DNA of 64,000 bases from JAQBQH01 sp035607415 (GTDB taxonomy: Bacteria > Myxococcota_A > Polyangia > Palsa-1104): assembly GCA_035607415.1 (NCBI GenBank), contig DATNAQ010000009.1, positions 1 to 64,000 of the forward strand, read 5' to 3'. Position numbers and translations under genes: made by a program. The notes under the pieces were generated by a model. The model ran no database searches, had not been told where the DNA came from, and saw only the letters and a list, made by a program, of their open reading frames with translations. Shown piece after piece: positions 46,811 through 55,420 of this stretch (positions are counted from its first letter, which is position 1; every line of letters begins with the position of its first letter).

Positions 46811-48085
46811 GTGGTGGTGCGTCGCATCGGCTGGCTTCTCGCGCTGGCGCTTCTGACCGCGGCGGAGCCGTCGCGCGGGACGCTCGACGCGTTCGCCGAC
46901 GCCGTCGTGGAGAAGGCACGCCCGCACCTCGTGCCCGCGCGCGACCTCGACGTGGCGGTGGCGGTGGCGGGATCGTGGCCGCGGCTCGGCGACGATCTGG
47001 CGGCGCTGGTGATCGCGCGGCTGCGCAAGCTCGGCTTGCGCTCGGTGACGCGTGGCGACGGCGACGCCGCGTGGGCGCGCGCGGCGGGATACGAGCGGCT
47101 GGTTCGGCTCGATCTCGACGTCGGCGGCGGGCGGCTGCGCGCCTCGGGGAGCGTGGTGGCGCTGAGCGCGTCGCCGTGGACGGCGCCGACGGAGCTGCGC
47201 GCGCACCTCTACGTGGAGACGCCGCTCGACGCCGAGCTGCGCGCCTACCTGCCGCCGGTGACGACGCCGCCGGGGCGCTGGCAGGCGCGCGGCGTGCCGG
47301 TGGGTGACGTCGACGTGCTCGCGCTCGACGTCGGCGACGTCGACGGCGATGGGCGCGCCGAGGTGGTCGGCGCGACGGCGACCGAGGCGATCGTGTGGGG
47401 CTGGGACGGCGCGCGGCTGACCGAGCGGCGCCGCTTCCCGCTCGGCGGACGGCCGGCGGCGACGATGCCGCGCGCGCCGGTGGCGACGGTCGTCGTCGAT
47501 CGCGGCGCGGTGACGGCGCGCTCGTCGCTGTACGCCGACGGCCTCTACGCGCCGGCGCGCGGCAAGACGATCGTGGCGCGCGGCTGGTCGTTCCCGGGCG
47601 TGGCGGCGACGTGCGAGCTGCCCGCGGGTGTCGACGTGTTCGCGGCGGCGGGCTGCACGCCGGCGACGGGGCTGCCGGAGCGCTTCTGGACCGTCGCCGG
47701 GCTGCGCGGCGGGGCGCGGCCGGCGCGGGCGGCGCCGATGGCGGCGATCGATCCCGCCGGCACGTTGTGGGTTTCGCTCGGCGCTTCGGCATTGGCGCCT
47801 GCGATGCCGCTGACCGTGCGCGGCGTGGGCGCGCAGGTGGCGCTGGTGGCGCTCGATCGCGGCGAGTTCGTGGCCACGTCGGAGCCGGTGCAGCCGGGCG
47901 AGGCCGATGCGATCGTGGTGCGCGCGCTGGCGGCAGGCCTGCCGGTGGCCTATCGCGCCGATCGGCTGCCGGGCAACGTGCGCGCGCTCGCCGCCGGTGA
48001 CGTCGACGGCGACGGGCGGGCCGAGCTGGTGGCGGCGGTGCGCGATCGCGCGGCGCGGCGCACCGAGCTGTGGATGGTCAACTGA
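46811..48085 (+). CDS. Secreted VCBS/FG-GAP-like repeat protein
   Basis: The product has 424 residues, with a GTG start. A signal peptide (VVRRIGWLLALALLTAAEPS) is followed by a first domain (about 25-140) resembling periplasmic lipoprotein domains, and FG-GAP/VCBS-like segments: DVLALDVGDVDGDGRAEVVG (about 175-194) and VRALAAGDVDGDGRAELVAA (near the end), each with a DxDxDG calcium motif. This predicts a partial beta-propeller. The stop overlaps the binding-protein gene (TGATG), suggesting the two act together in the envelope. Confidence 0.72.
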   Translation: MVVRRIGWLLALALLTAAEPSRGTLDAFADAVVEKARPHLVPARDLDVAVAVAGSWPRLGDDLAALVIARLRKLGLRSVTRGDGDAAWARAAGYERLVRLDLDVGGGRLRASGSVVALSASPWTAPTELRAHLYVETPLDAELRAYLPPVTTPPGRWQARGVPVGDVDVLALDVGDVDGDGRAEVVGATATEAIVWGWDGARLTERRRFPLGGRPAATMPRAPVATVVVDRGAVTARSSLYADGLYAPARGKTIVARGWSFPGVAATCELPAGVDVFAAAGCTPATGLPERFWTVAGLRGGARPARAAPMAAIDPAGTLWVSLGASALAPAMPLTVRGVGAQVALVALDRGEFVATSEPVQPGEADAIVVRALAAGLPVAYRADRLPGNVRALAAGDVDGDGRAELVAAVRDRAARRTELWMVN

Positions 48086-49443
48086 TGCGCGCGTCGCTCG
48101 TGCTGTTGATGATCGCGGCGACGGCGCACGCCGAGACGCGCGCGCAATACGGCGGCGGCGCGCAGGCGGCGCTGGCCTCGGCCCCGACGACGTTCGATCC
48201 GCTGCGTGGCGGGCCGGGCGACGCAGAGGTGGCGGCGCTCGTGTTCGACACGCCGTTCGTCATCGGCGCCGACGGCAAGCCGCGCCCGTCGCTGGCCTTG
48301 GCGCTCGACAACCCCGACGGCGCCCTGCGCGCGCGGCTGGCCCTGCGCCCCGACGTGCACTTCTCCGATGGCACGCCGCTCGTCGCGCGCGACGTGGCGG
48401 CGTCGATCGCGCGCGCGCTGCACGATCCCGCCGGCTGGCCGCTGGCGCCGGTGAAGTCGGCGCGCGCCGTCGGTGCCGCGACCGTGGAGCTCGAGCTGTC
48501 GCGCCCCACGCCGGAGCTGGCGCTGCTGTTGTCGACGCCGGCGGCGGCGGTGACCCCGGGCGGCGCGCCGCCGCCGACGGTGGAGTCGCACAAGCGGCCG
48601 ATCGGCTCGGGCCCCTTCGTCGTCGACGGCAGCGACGCGGGCGGCGTGCGCCTTTCGGCCAACGCCGGCTGCTTCGCCGGGCGCGCCTACCTGAACACGC
48701 TGGCGCTGCGCGCCTTCAGCGCGCGCAGCGACGAGGCCGGCAGCTACGAGGTCGGCTCGATCCAGGCAGCGCGCCACGCCCTCGCCGCGCTCGACGCCAC
48801 CGGGCCGCGCCGCGCCGCCGTCACCGTCGACGGCCCGCAGGCGCTCACCGGCTTCGTCGCGGTCGGCCGCATCGCCGACGCCGACGTGGTGCGCCGCGTG
48901 CTCGCGCTCGCCATCAACCGCGATCGCCTGCGCCGGCTCACCGTGCGCGAGCCGGCGACGGTGGTCAAGGCGACCTACGATCCGGCGCGCGCCAAGAGCG
49001 AGGCCGAGCGCCGCTGGGGGCAGACGCGCCCGAAGCTGGCGCTGCTCGTCGACGCTTCGCGGTTCGACGATCGCGACGTCGCCGAGCGCATCCTCGCCGA
49101 TCTGGCGCGCGCGGGCGTGGAGCTGAGCGTCGACGCCGTCGATGCCGCCACCTACCAGGCGCGCGTCGAGGCCGGCCGCTACCAGCTCCTGCTCGGCACC
49201 GCCGCGCCGCCGGCGCCCGACCCCACGCTGACGGCGCTCGCGCTCGTCGCCGCCGTCGATCCGGCGGCCGCCCGCGCCGCGCTGCAACGCGCCCCCGGCG
49301 CTGCCGTCGACCTCGACGCCACGCGCGTGGTGCCGCTGTTCGTGCGCGCCGCCCGCCTGTTCGTCGCCCCCGAGCTGCGCGACCTGACGGTCGACGGCGC
49401 CGGCCGCGCCGGCTGGGCCGACGCCCACTGGCTCTCCCACTAA
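48085..49443 (+). CDS. Peptide-type ABC substrate-binding protein, orphan
   Basis: The product has 452 residues. Signal peptide MRASLVLLMIAATAHAETRA. The mature part follows the SBP_bac_5 (DppA/OppA) pattern: FDPLRGGPGD, PDVHFSDGTPLVARDVAASI, KRPIGSGPFVVD, and VVRRVLALAINRDRLRRLTV. It is shorter than usual, and no permease or ATPase gene is near. It may have been recruited as a sensor or receptor with the VCBS-like protein encoded just upstream. Confidence 0.8.
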   Translation: MRASLVLLMIAATAHAETRAQYGGGAQAALASAPTTFDPLRGGPGDAEVAALVFDTPFVIGADGKPRPSLALALDNPDGALRARLALRPDVHFSDGTPLVARDVAASIARALHDPAGWPLAPVKSARAVGAATVELELSRPTPELALLLSTPAAAVTPGGAPPPTVESHKRPIGSGPFVVDGSDAGGVRLSANAGCFAGRAYLNTLALRAFSARSDEAGSYEVGSIQAARHALAALDATGPRRAAVTVDGPQALTGFVAVGRIADADVVRRVLALAINRDRLRRLTVREPATVVKATYDPARAKSEAERRWGQTRPKLALLVDASRFDDRDVAERILADLARAGVELSVDAVDAATYQARVEAGRYQLLLGTAAPPAPDPTLTALALVAAVDPAAARAALQRAPGAAVDLDATRVVPLFVRAARLFVAPELRDLTVDGAGRAGWADAHWLSH

Positions 49444-49515
49444 GGCGCGAATCACTTGCGTTGAATCGCGCTTTGGCCGCGCCGCGCGGAAGGTGCTCGG
49501 GCGCGCGCGCGTAGT

Positions 49516-51225
49516 ATGCTCATTGTCGCCGTGCGCCTGCAGACGAAGCTGACCGTCGCGTTCGCCGCGGTGGCGCTTCTGCCCATCGCCGCCCTCACGG
49601 CGGTGGCCCGCGTCGTCGTGGTCGAGCGCTATCGCGCCGACTTCCAGGAGACGCTCGATCGCGCCGAGGCCCAGGTCACGGGCGAGTACACCCGCCTCGC
49701 CGACGAGGTCGAAGCCGCCACCGCGCGCGTCGCCAACACCGACGATCGCCTGCTCGGCCCGGTGCTGGTGCAGCTGGCCAAGGCGCAGGAGCTCGACGAC
49801 GACGTGGCGCGCGCGACCCAGGAGCGCGCCCGCGCCGGCATGAAGGCGCTCGGCTTCGACATCCTCGAGATCGTCGACGAGCGCTCGGGCGAGGTGATCG
49901 CCGCCGGCCACTTCACGGGGCGCGTCGGCGACCGGGACTCCGATGCGCTCGCGGTGGCGCGGCGCGCGCAGGGTCGGCCGCGGCTGGTGCGCGATCAGGT
50001 CTTCGACGGCGGCCGTGCGCGCGACGTGCTCGCGCTCGAGTCGGCCCGCGAGGTCAACCGCGTCTTCGGCGATCGCTCGGCCGGCGTGGTCATCGTCGGC
50101 GGGCGGCTCGTCGGCGATGCCTTCGTCAAGCTGCTGCCGTCGGCGCGGCTCTACGCCGCCGACGGCACGCTCGTCGCCGCCAACGGCCCGGCGCCGCCCA
50201 GGCGCTGGCAGCACCGCGTGATCGAGCTGCCGGGTCCCGACGGCGAGCCGGCCGCGCGCGTCGAGATCGCGGTGTCGAACGATCGGCTCGACGAGACCCT
50301 CGCCGTCATCAGCTGGGCCTCGGTGGCGCTCGGCGTCGGCGGCTTCGTGCTGGCCCTGCTCGCCGGCGCCCTCGTCGCGCGCCGCATCACCGGGCCCTTG
50401 CGCGAGCTCGCCGACGGGGCCGTGGCCGTCGCCGGCGGTTCGCTCGACGCGTCGGTGCCCGTGCGCACGCGCGACGAGGTCGGCGAGCTCGCCGCCACCT
50501 TCAACTCCATGACCCGCGATCTGGCGGGCGCGCGCGAGGAGCTGGTGCGTGCCGAGCGCGTGGCGGCGTGGCGCGAGATCGCGCAGCGCATCGCGCACGA
50601 GATCAAGAACCCGCTGACGCCGATCCAGATGGCGATCGAGACGCTGCAGCGCGCGCACTCCAAGTCGGCCGCGCAGTTCGACGCGCTCTTCGGCGAGTCG
50701 GCGCAGACCATCCTCGACGAGGTCGGCCGCCTCAAGCGCATCGTGCACGAGTTCTCGTCGTTCGCGCGCATGCCGGCGCCGACGCTGGCGCCGGTCGACG
50801 TCTCCGAGATCGTCGATGCCGCGCTCGCGCTCTACAAGGGCGGCGAGACCCCGCTCGACCTGACCCTGCCGCGCGACCTGCCGCGCGCGCTCGCCGACAA
50901 AGAGCAGCTCACGCAGGTGGTCATCAACCTCGTGGAGAACGCACGCGACGCGGTCGCCGGCACGGGCGGCATCCGCGTCACCACGCGCACGGACACCGAC
51001 GGGGGCCACGTCGAGCTCGAGGTCGCCGACGACGGCCCCGGCCTCAGCGACGAGGCGCGCGCCAAGCTCTTCACGCCGTACTTCACGACCAAGCCGCGCG
51101 GCACCGGCCTCGGCCTGGCCATCGTGCACCGCATCGTCACCGACCACGGCGGCGAGATCCGCGTGGGTGGCGCGCCCGGCGGCGGCGCCGTGTTCACGGT
51201 GGCGCTGCCGCGGGCTACGAAGTGA
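49516..51225 (+). CDS. NtrY-like sensor histidine kinase (orphan)
   Basis: The product has 569 residues from ATG 49516; GTG 49531 (VRLQTKLTVAFAAVALLPIA) is an alternative, because TATGCT at 49515-49520 could be its -10 box. Two membrane segments (about 12-30 and 262-284) enclose a periplasmic sensor domain. HAMP (about 285-340; RRITGPLRELADGAVAVAGG) leads to HisKA with AHEIKNPLTPIQ (phospho-His) and an HATPase domain: VVINLVENARDAV (N box), DDGPGLSDEA (G1), and GTGLGLAIVHRIVTDHGG (G2). No response regulator lies nearby. The 3' end overlaps the convergent gene by 11 bases. Confidence 0.92.
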   Translation: MLIVAVRLQTKLTVAFAAVALLPIAALTAVARVVVVERYRADFQETLDRAEAQVTGEYTRLADEVEAATARVANTDDRLLGPVLVQLAKAQELDDDVARATQERARAGMKALGFDILEIVDERSGEVIAAGHFTGRVGDRDSDALAVARRAQGRPRLVRDQVFDGGRARDVLALESAREVNRVFGDRSAGVVIVGGRLVGDAFVKLLPSARLYAADGTLVAANGPAPPRRWQHRVIELPGPDGEPAARVEIAVSNDRLDETLAVISWASVALGVGGFVLALLAGALVARRITGPLRELADGAVAVAGGSLDASVPVRTRDEVGELAATFNSMTRDLAGAREELVRAERVAAWREIAQRIAHEIKNPLTPIQMAIETLQRAHSKSAAQFDALFGESAQTILDEVGRLKRIVHEFSSFARMPAPTLAPVDVSEIVDAALALYKGGETPLDLTLPRDLPRALADKEQLTQVVINLVENARDAVAGTGGIRVTTRTDTDGGHVELEVADDGPGLSDEARAKLFTPYFTTKPRGTGLGLAIVHRIVTDHGGEIRVGGAPGGGAVFTVALPRATK

Positions 51226-53239
51226 TCGGCGTGGCCTTGAGCGCGGCCTTGCCGTCTTTGACGTAGACCTGGAACTTGACCGACTTGCAGGCGTAGCGCG
51301 TGATGAGCTGCTGCCGGTTCGAGCGCAGCTTGCCCGAGAACTTGTCGTAGGTGATGCCGTCGGTCGATTCGCCGCAGGCCTGCTTGGTCTCGATGAAGTC
51401 GCGGTAGACCTGCCGGAACTCCTGCTCCAGCTCCGCCTCCGCCGGATTCGGCGCCACCTGCGAGACCTCGCGCGCCGCGCGCAACAGCGCCTCGGTCGGG
51501 CTCGCCACCGCGGTCTGATCGTCGAACGGATCGCGCTGTGCGCTCGAGCCTGCCGCGCTCAGCCCCTGCGGCGCCGGCATCGGCCGCGGCGTCGCGATCT
51601 TGTGCGTGATCGGCGTGAACACCTCCGACGGTGACTCGACGAAGTCGGGTCCCATGTTCGTCGGCTCGGTGTCGGTGCGCCCCGGCGCGTCCGCATGCAT
51701 CGTCGGCGCCGCCGGCCCCGACGTCACCACCGGTCCGTTGCGCACGTTGGTCTGCCGGAGCTCGCTCGTGTCGCCCGCCCCGACGTCGCTGAGGAGCGGC
51801 ATCTTCGGCGGCGCTGGCGGCTCCGGCGCGCGCGCCCGTGCGTTGGTCGCGCGGTTCTCGAACTCCGGCACCGACGGCGGCTCCGTGTCGGTCTGCGGCC
51901 GCTCGAACGTCGGCACCGGTTGCGGCGGCCGTTCGTGCAAGAGCTCCGGCCGCGGCGGCGCAAAGGACTCCGGCCGCGGCGGCGCGAAGGACTCCGGCCG
52001 CGGCGGCGCAAAGGACTCCGACCGCGGCGGCGCGAAGGATTCCGCCCGCGCCGGCGCGAACGGCTCCGGCCGCGACGAGCCGAACGGCTCCGGCGCCGCG
52101 CCGAACCCGCGCGGTGGTGTCATCGTCATGCGCGACGCCGAGCCGAGCCGGTCGAGCGTCGTGTTCACCGAGCGCGCCACGGTCCCGAAACGTCCGGGGT
52201 GCCGATCGTCGTCGAGCCGCGTGATCTCGCCGCGCGCCAACGACTGCGACGCGCGCGCCAGCCGCTTGGCCGGCCCGATCGCCTCCACGCGCATCAGCAG
52301 AAAGCCGATGATCAGCGCCAGCAAGAGGCCGCCGCCGATCGGCGCCAGCTGTATCCACGGCAGCGTCTTCGGATCCGTCGACAACAGCTCCGACGCCAGG
52401 TACCCGAACGTCACCGCTGGCTGCCGCGGCACGATCAAGGCGTACGCCGCCTTGTGATCCTCCGCCTCGCCGGCGAACGGCGCCGCCACGACGAGGTAGC
52501 CCTCGCCGCCCTGATCGACCTCGAGCGGCAGCGACCGCCCGCTGGCCGCCATCTCGTCGAAGTGCTGATCGACGAGCAGCGGCAGCTGCCCGAGCATCGG
52601 CAGCTGCGCCGACGCCGCCAGCACCCGCCCGCGCAGGAGGAACGCCACGTCGACGTCGAGCACGCGCTTCATCGACTGCGCCAGCTCGCCCGCCACCTCC
52701 TGCCCGACGACCAGCGAGCCCGCGTAGTGATCGCGCGCGATCACCGGCGACGCCGCCACACGATACAGCTTGCCGCCGAGCGACCAGGTGTCGTCGCCGC
52801 GATAGCCGCGCAGCGCGTCGGCGACGAGCGGGAAGCCCTCGATGCCGTCCTTGTAGACCTGCTCGTCGAGCCCGACGCGCGCGATCACCCGCCCGCGCGC
52901 GTCCGTCGCCCAGACGAGGTCCACCTTCATCTTGTCGTTGAAGTAGCGCAGCCGCTCCTGCACCGTCTTGTGCACGAGCCCGAGGTCGGCCGGCCCCTTG
53001 GTCGCCTGCTCCAGCGCCTCGACGAGCACCGCGTCCGTCCCCACCTGCGCCGCGGTATCGATCCACTTGCGCGCGTTGACCTTGAGCAGCAGCGACGCCG
53101 AATGCTGCGCCCGCTCGAGCCGAGCGCCGGTCTCGTGCTCGAGATCGCGCTGCATCGGCCGCGCCGTCAGCAGCGCCACCGCCACCGCGAGCCCTCCGAT
53201 GAGCGCGACGAGCAGGAACCATGTCTTCGACCAGAACAT
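51215..53239 (-). CDS. Cache-HAMP membrane protein with repeat linker (MXAN_5187-like)
   Basis: The product has 674 residues. A membrane segment (about 6-26) and a second (about 298-320, LAPIGGGLLLALIIGFLLM) enclose a large periplasmic Cache-type sensor (KVDLVWATDARGRVIARVGL, GGKLYRVAASPVI). A HAMP-like helix follows (KRLARASQSLARGEITRLDD). The cytoplasmic linker carries octad repeats (FAPPRPES) and other low-complexity sequence with ASRMTMTPP. The last 80 residues (FRQVYRDFIETKQACGESTD, TYDKFSGKLRSNRQQLITRY) resemble the MXAN_5187 C-terminal domain of Myxococcota. No kinase or methyl-accepting domain is present, so the output is unknown. Confidence 0.75.
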   Translation of the reverse strand: MFWSKTWFLLVALIGGLAVAVALLTARPMQRDLEHETGARLERAQHSASLLLKVNARKWIDTAAQVGTDAVLVEALEQATKGPADLGLVHKTVQERLRYFNDKMKVDLVWATDARGRVIARVGLDEQVYKDGIEGFPLVADALRGYRGDDTWSLGGKLYRVAASPVIARDHYAGSLVVGQEVAGELAQSMKRVLDVDVAFLLRGRVLAASAQLPMLGQLPLLVDQHFDEMAASGRSLPLEVDQGGEGYLVVAAPFAGEAEDHKAAYALIVPRQPAVTFGYLASELLSTDPKTLPWIQLAPIGGGLLLALIIGFLLMRVEAIGPAKRLARASQSLARGEITRLDDDRHPGRFGTVARSVNTTLDRLGSASRMTMTPPRGFGAAPEPFGSSRPEPFAPARAESFAPPRSESFAPPRPESFAPPRPESFAPPRPELLHERPPQPVPTFERPQTDTEPPSVPEFENRATNARARAPEPPAPPKMPLLSDVGAGDTSELRQTNVRNGPVVTSGPAAPTMHADAPGRTDTEPTNMGPDFVESPSEVFTPITHKIATPRPMPAPQGLSAAGSSAQRDPFDDQTAVASPTEALLRAAREVSQVAPNPAEAELEQEFRQVYRDFIETKQACGESTDGITYDKFSGKLRSNRQQLITRYACKSVKFQVYVKDGKAALKATPITS
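51945..52100. repeat. 24-bp repeats encoding FAPPRPES octads
   Basis: About six 24-bp units with CCGCGGCGGCGCRAAGGAYTC as shared core (plus strand). On the minus strand they encode (P/A)R(P/A/S)E(S/P)FAP. The middle copies are nearly identical, so the array is probably recent and its copy number unstable. Confidence 0.75.
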
Positions 53240-53913
53240 CAGGGCTTGGCTCCCGCTGCCGTCGCCGCCGGCACCTGCACGTTGACCTCGGTCGAGTGCG
53301 CCGTCACCTCGAGCGCCTGCGTCACCGCCCAGCGATCGCGGTAGTAGACCTTGAGCGTGTACTTGCCCTCGGGCACGTCGAGCTTGAAGGCGCCCTTGTC
53401 GTCGAGCCGTGCCACGTACGGCGTCTGCACCACGAGCACGGTGCCGTCGATGTGCGGATATTCCTCGTCGCGCACGCGATACTCGCCCGCGGCGTAGAAC
53501 TTCTGCGTTCGCGCCTGCCCCGCCGGCGTCGGCGCCGGCGGCATCAGCGTGGTCGCCTTCTCGACGTAGAGCGTGTGCGGCACGCGATCGTCGTTCTTGA
53601 ACTCGACCGTGCCGCCGACCGGGATCACCGACACGCGCGGATCGAGCCGGAGGCCGTGCATGTCGACGGTGGCGTTGGGCAGCTGCGTCTTGCCGGCGGG
53701 CGCGCCTTCGAGCACCACGATCACATCGAGGCGCGGGTCGGGCACGCGCGGCCCGACGGCCAGGACGCCGTTCTCCACGCGCCAGTGGGCGTCGTGATCG
53801 GCCGGGCGCGGCTCGGGTGGAAGCATGACGGTGCCGCGGACCGTGGCCGCTGTCGCCGTCGCTGCCATGAGCGTCAAGCCGATGATCGCAATGCCCCTCA
53901 GGACCGCCTCCAC
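53239..53913 (-). CDS. Exported cupredoxin-like/carboxypeptidase-regulatory-like protein
   Basis: The product has 224 residues. A signal peptide (about 1-22; GIAIIGLTLMAATATA) precedes a cupredoxin-like domain (about 50-125; RLDVIVVLEGAPAGKTQLPN, VIPVGGTVEFKNDDRVPHTL) and a beta-sandwich with VARLDDKGAFKLDVPEGKYT and LKVYYRDRWAV, typical of carboxypeptidase-regulatory-like folds. The HTLYVEK region keeps one His, but the full copper ligand set is not obvious. The stop overlaps the ATG of the MXAN_5187-like gene by one base, so they are coupled and may form one sensing unit. Confidence 0.75.
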   Translation of the reverse strand: MEAVLRGIAIIGLTLMAATATAATVRGTVMLPPEPRPADHDAHWRVENGVLAVGPRVPDPRLDVIVVLEGAPAGKTQLPNATVDMHGLRLDPRVSVIPVGGTVEFKNDDRVPHTLYVEKATTLMPPAPTPAGQARTQKFYAAGEYRVRDEEYPHIDGTVLVVQTPYVARLDDKGAFKLDVPEGKYTLKVYYRDRWAVTQALEVTAHSTEVNVQVPAATAAGAKP

Positions 53914-55283
53914 ACCGGGGATTGGGTTTCCCCGAATTTCACGATGATACCGGACGCTTGCCAGCGGTCAATGGCCAGCGCCACGAGCGTCAGACCATGC
54001 TCGAGCGCGCGCGTCCACACCGGATCGCGCCACGGTCCGCCCGCCAGCCACCCGTCGAGCGGCAGATAGCCGAGCGGCACGAGCAGCGCGAGCACCAACC
54101 ACGCCGGCGAGCCACCGACGGCGACGAGCGGCAACAGCCATAGCGCGTACCACGGATGCAGCGCCGGCGTGAGCAGCACGAACGCGCCGATGGCCGCCTC
54201 GGTGAGCCGGATCGCCGACAGTCGTCGCCACAGCGCCCAGGCGACGACGGCGAGAAAGATCGCGCCCGCCCAGGCACGCGCCACGAAGCTCGCGACCTCG
54301 TCGGGAAACAGGGTGTCGCGATCGCGCCCGGTCACGAGGCGCGCCAGCCGTGGCGACGCCGCCATGTCGTAGCGCCCGGCGAAACGCGAATGCGCCACCA
54401 GCCGCTCGGCGCCGGCGTAGAGCAGGGCATAGGCGCCGTCGTTCACCCGCCAGCGCCGGCCGTACTCGCCGAGGCTGCCGGCCATGCGCGGCCCCGCCGT
54501 CGCGTACGGAATCGCCAGCGCCAGCGCCACGACCGCCGCGACGAGCAGCGTGCGCCGTCGTCGCATGCCGACCAGCGCCACCACCGGCAGCAGCTTGACC
54601 GCCGCCGCCGCCGCGACGAGCGCTCCCGCCGCCGACGTCCGCCCGCGCTGCCACGCCAACAGGCCCGCGACCAGGAGTGCGATGCCGAGCGCATCGACGT
54701 GCGCGTTGACCCCGAGCTCGAGGACCACCAGCGGCGACCAGGCCCACAAGACCAGCCGTCGCCGGTCGGCGAGCCCCATATAAAGGAGGAGCGCGACGCC
54801 GAGATCGCCGAGCGCGACCACCAGCTTCCACGCGCCGAGCGACGGCGCCGCCGCGAACGCCGCCTCGGCCAGCGGCGGATAGATCGTCGGCAGCGCGCGG
54901 TTGTTGATGCGCCCCCAGCCGTCGTCACGCAGCGCCGTCAGCTCCGGCGCGTCGGGCGCCCAGCGATAGGGATTGATGCCCGCGCGCTGCACGCGCCCGT
55001 CCCACAGGTAGCGGTGCACGTCGTCCGAGTGCGTGGGCGGCGTCAGCCACGCCGGCACGCGCAGCGCCAGCGCCACCAGCGCCACGATCGCGAGCTGCGC
55101 GCGCGATGTCGGCAAGCGCAGCACCACGAGCGACGCCGCCAGCCAGGCGAAGCCGGCCGCGACATACAAGAGGAGGTGGCGCGGCAGGGACGCCGGCAGC
55201 CCGCGCGCCGTCGCGATCGCCGCCCACGTGAGCGCGACCAGCGCGATCCCGCACAGCGCGGTGACGAGCGCAGCTCTCCTCAT
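53898..55283 (-). CDS. GT87-like membrane glycosyltransferase
   Basis: The product has 461 residues with about ten to twelve membrane segments. It fits the polyprenyl-phosphate mannosyltransferase-like GT87/DUF2029 pattern: THSDDVHRYLWDGRVQRAGI with the acidic pair in the first loop, NPYRWAPDAPEL, TIYPPLAEAAF, and LHPWYALWLLPLVAVG near the C-terminus. Such enzymes use lipid-linked sugars on the periplasmic face. The 3' end overlaps the cupredoxin gene by 16 bases. Confidence 0.82.
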   Translation of the reverse strand: MRRAALVTALCGIALVALTWAAIATARGLPASLPRHLLLYVAAGFAWLAASLVVLRLPTSRAQLAIVALVALALRVPAWLTPPTHSDDVHRYLWDGRVQRAGINPYRWAPDAPELTALRDDGWGRINNRALPTIYPPLAEAAFAAAPSLGAWKLVVALGDLGVALLLYMGLADRRRLVLWAWSPLVVLELGVNAHVDALGIALLVAGLLAWQRGRTSAAGALVAAAAAVKLLPVVALVGMRRRRTLLVAAVVALALAIPYATAGPRMAGSLGEYGRRWRVNDGAYALLYAGAERLVAHSRFAGRYDMAASPRLARLVTGRDRDTLFPDEVASFVARAWAGAIFLAVVAWALWRRLSAIRLTEAAIGAFVLLTPALHPWYALWLLPLVAVGGSPAWLVLALLVPLGYLPLDGWLAGGPWRDPVWTRALEHGLTLVALAIDRWQASGIIVKFGETQSPVWRRS

Positions 55284-55311
55284 GACGCCTGATTATCGTG
55301 CACCGCCGAAA

Positions 55312-55376
55312 AAAGTTTCGCGCTCGCGCGAAGATTTTTTTCGAATTTTTCGAAGTCTTTTTCGAAATCTTTTTTC
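55312..55376 (+). promoter_or_regulatory. T-rich leader with terminator-like hairpin upstream of comEC
   Basis: TTCGCGC (55317-55323) pairs with GCGCGAA (55326-55332) and is followed by GATTTTTTT. Three more TTTTTCGAA-like segments follow to 55376. The stretch is far richer in T than its surroundings. It could be a rho-independent terminator or attenuator in the comEC leader, or a curved-DNA regulatory site. The frame is also open through it, encoding Phe-rich nonsense-like protein. Confidence 0.45.
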
Positions 55377-55420
55377 GCGCGACCCCGCAACTTCTCGCGC
55401 GAGCCGACGAGAAGGTCTGC

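Noticed and set aside
47950..51147. 1065-codon antisense frame over the binding protein and histidine kinase genes
   Set aside because: Composition is a shadow of the coding strand; no recognisable motif.
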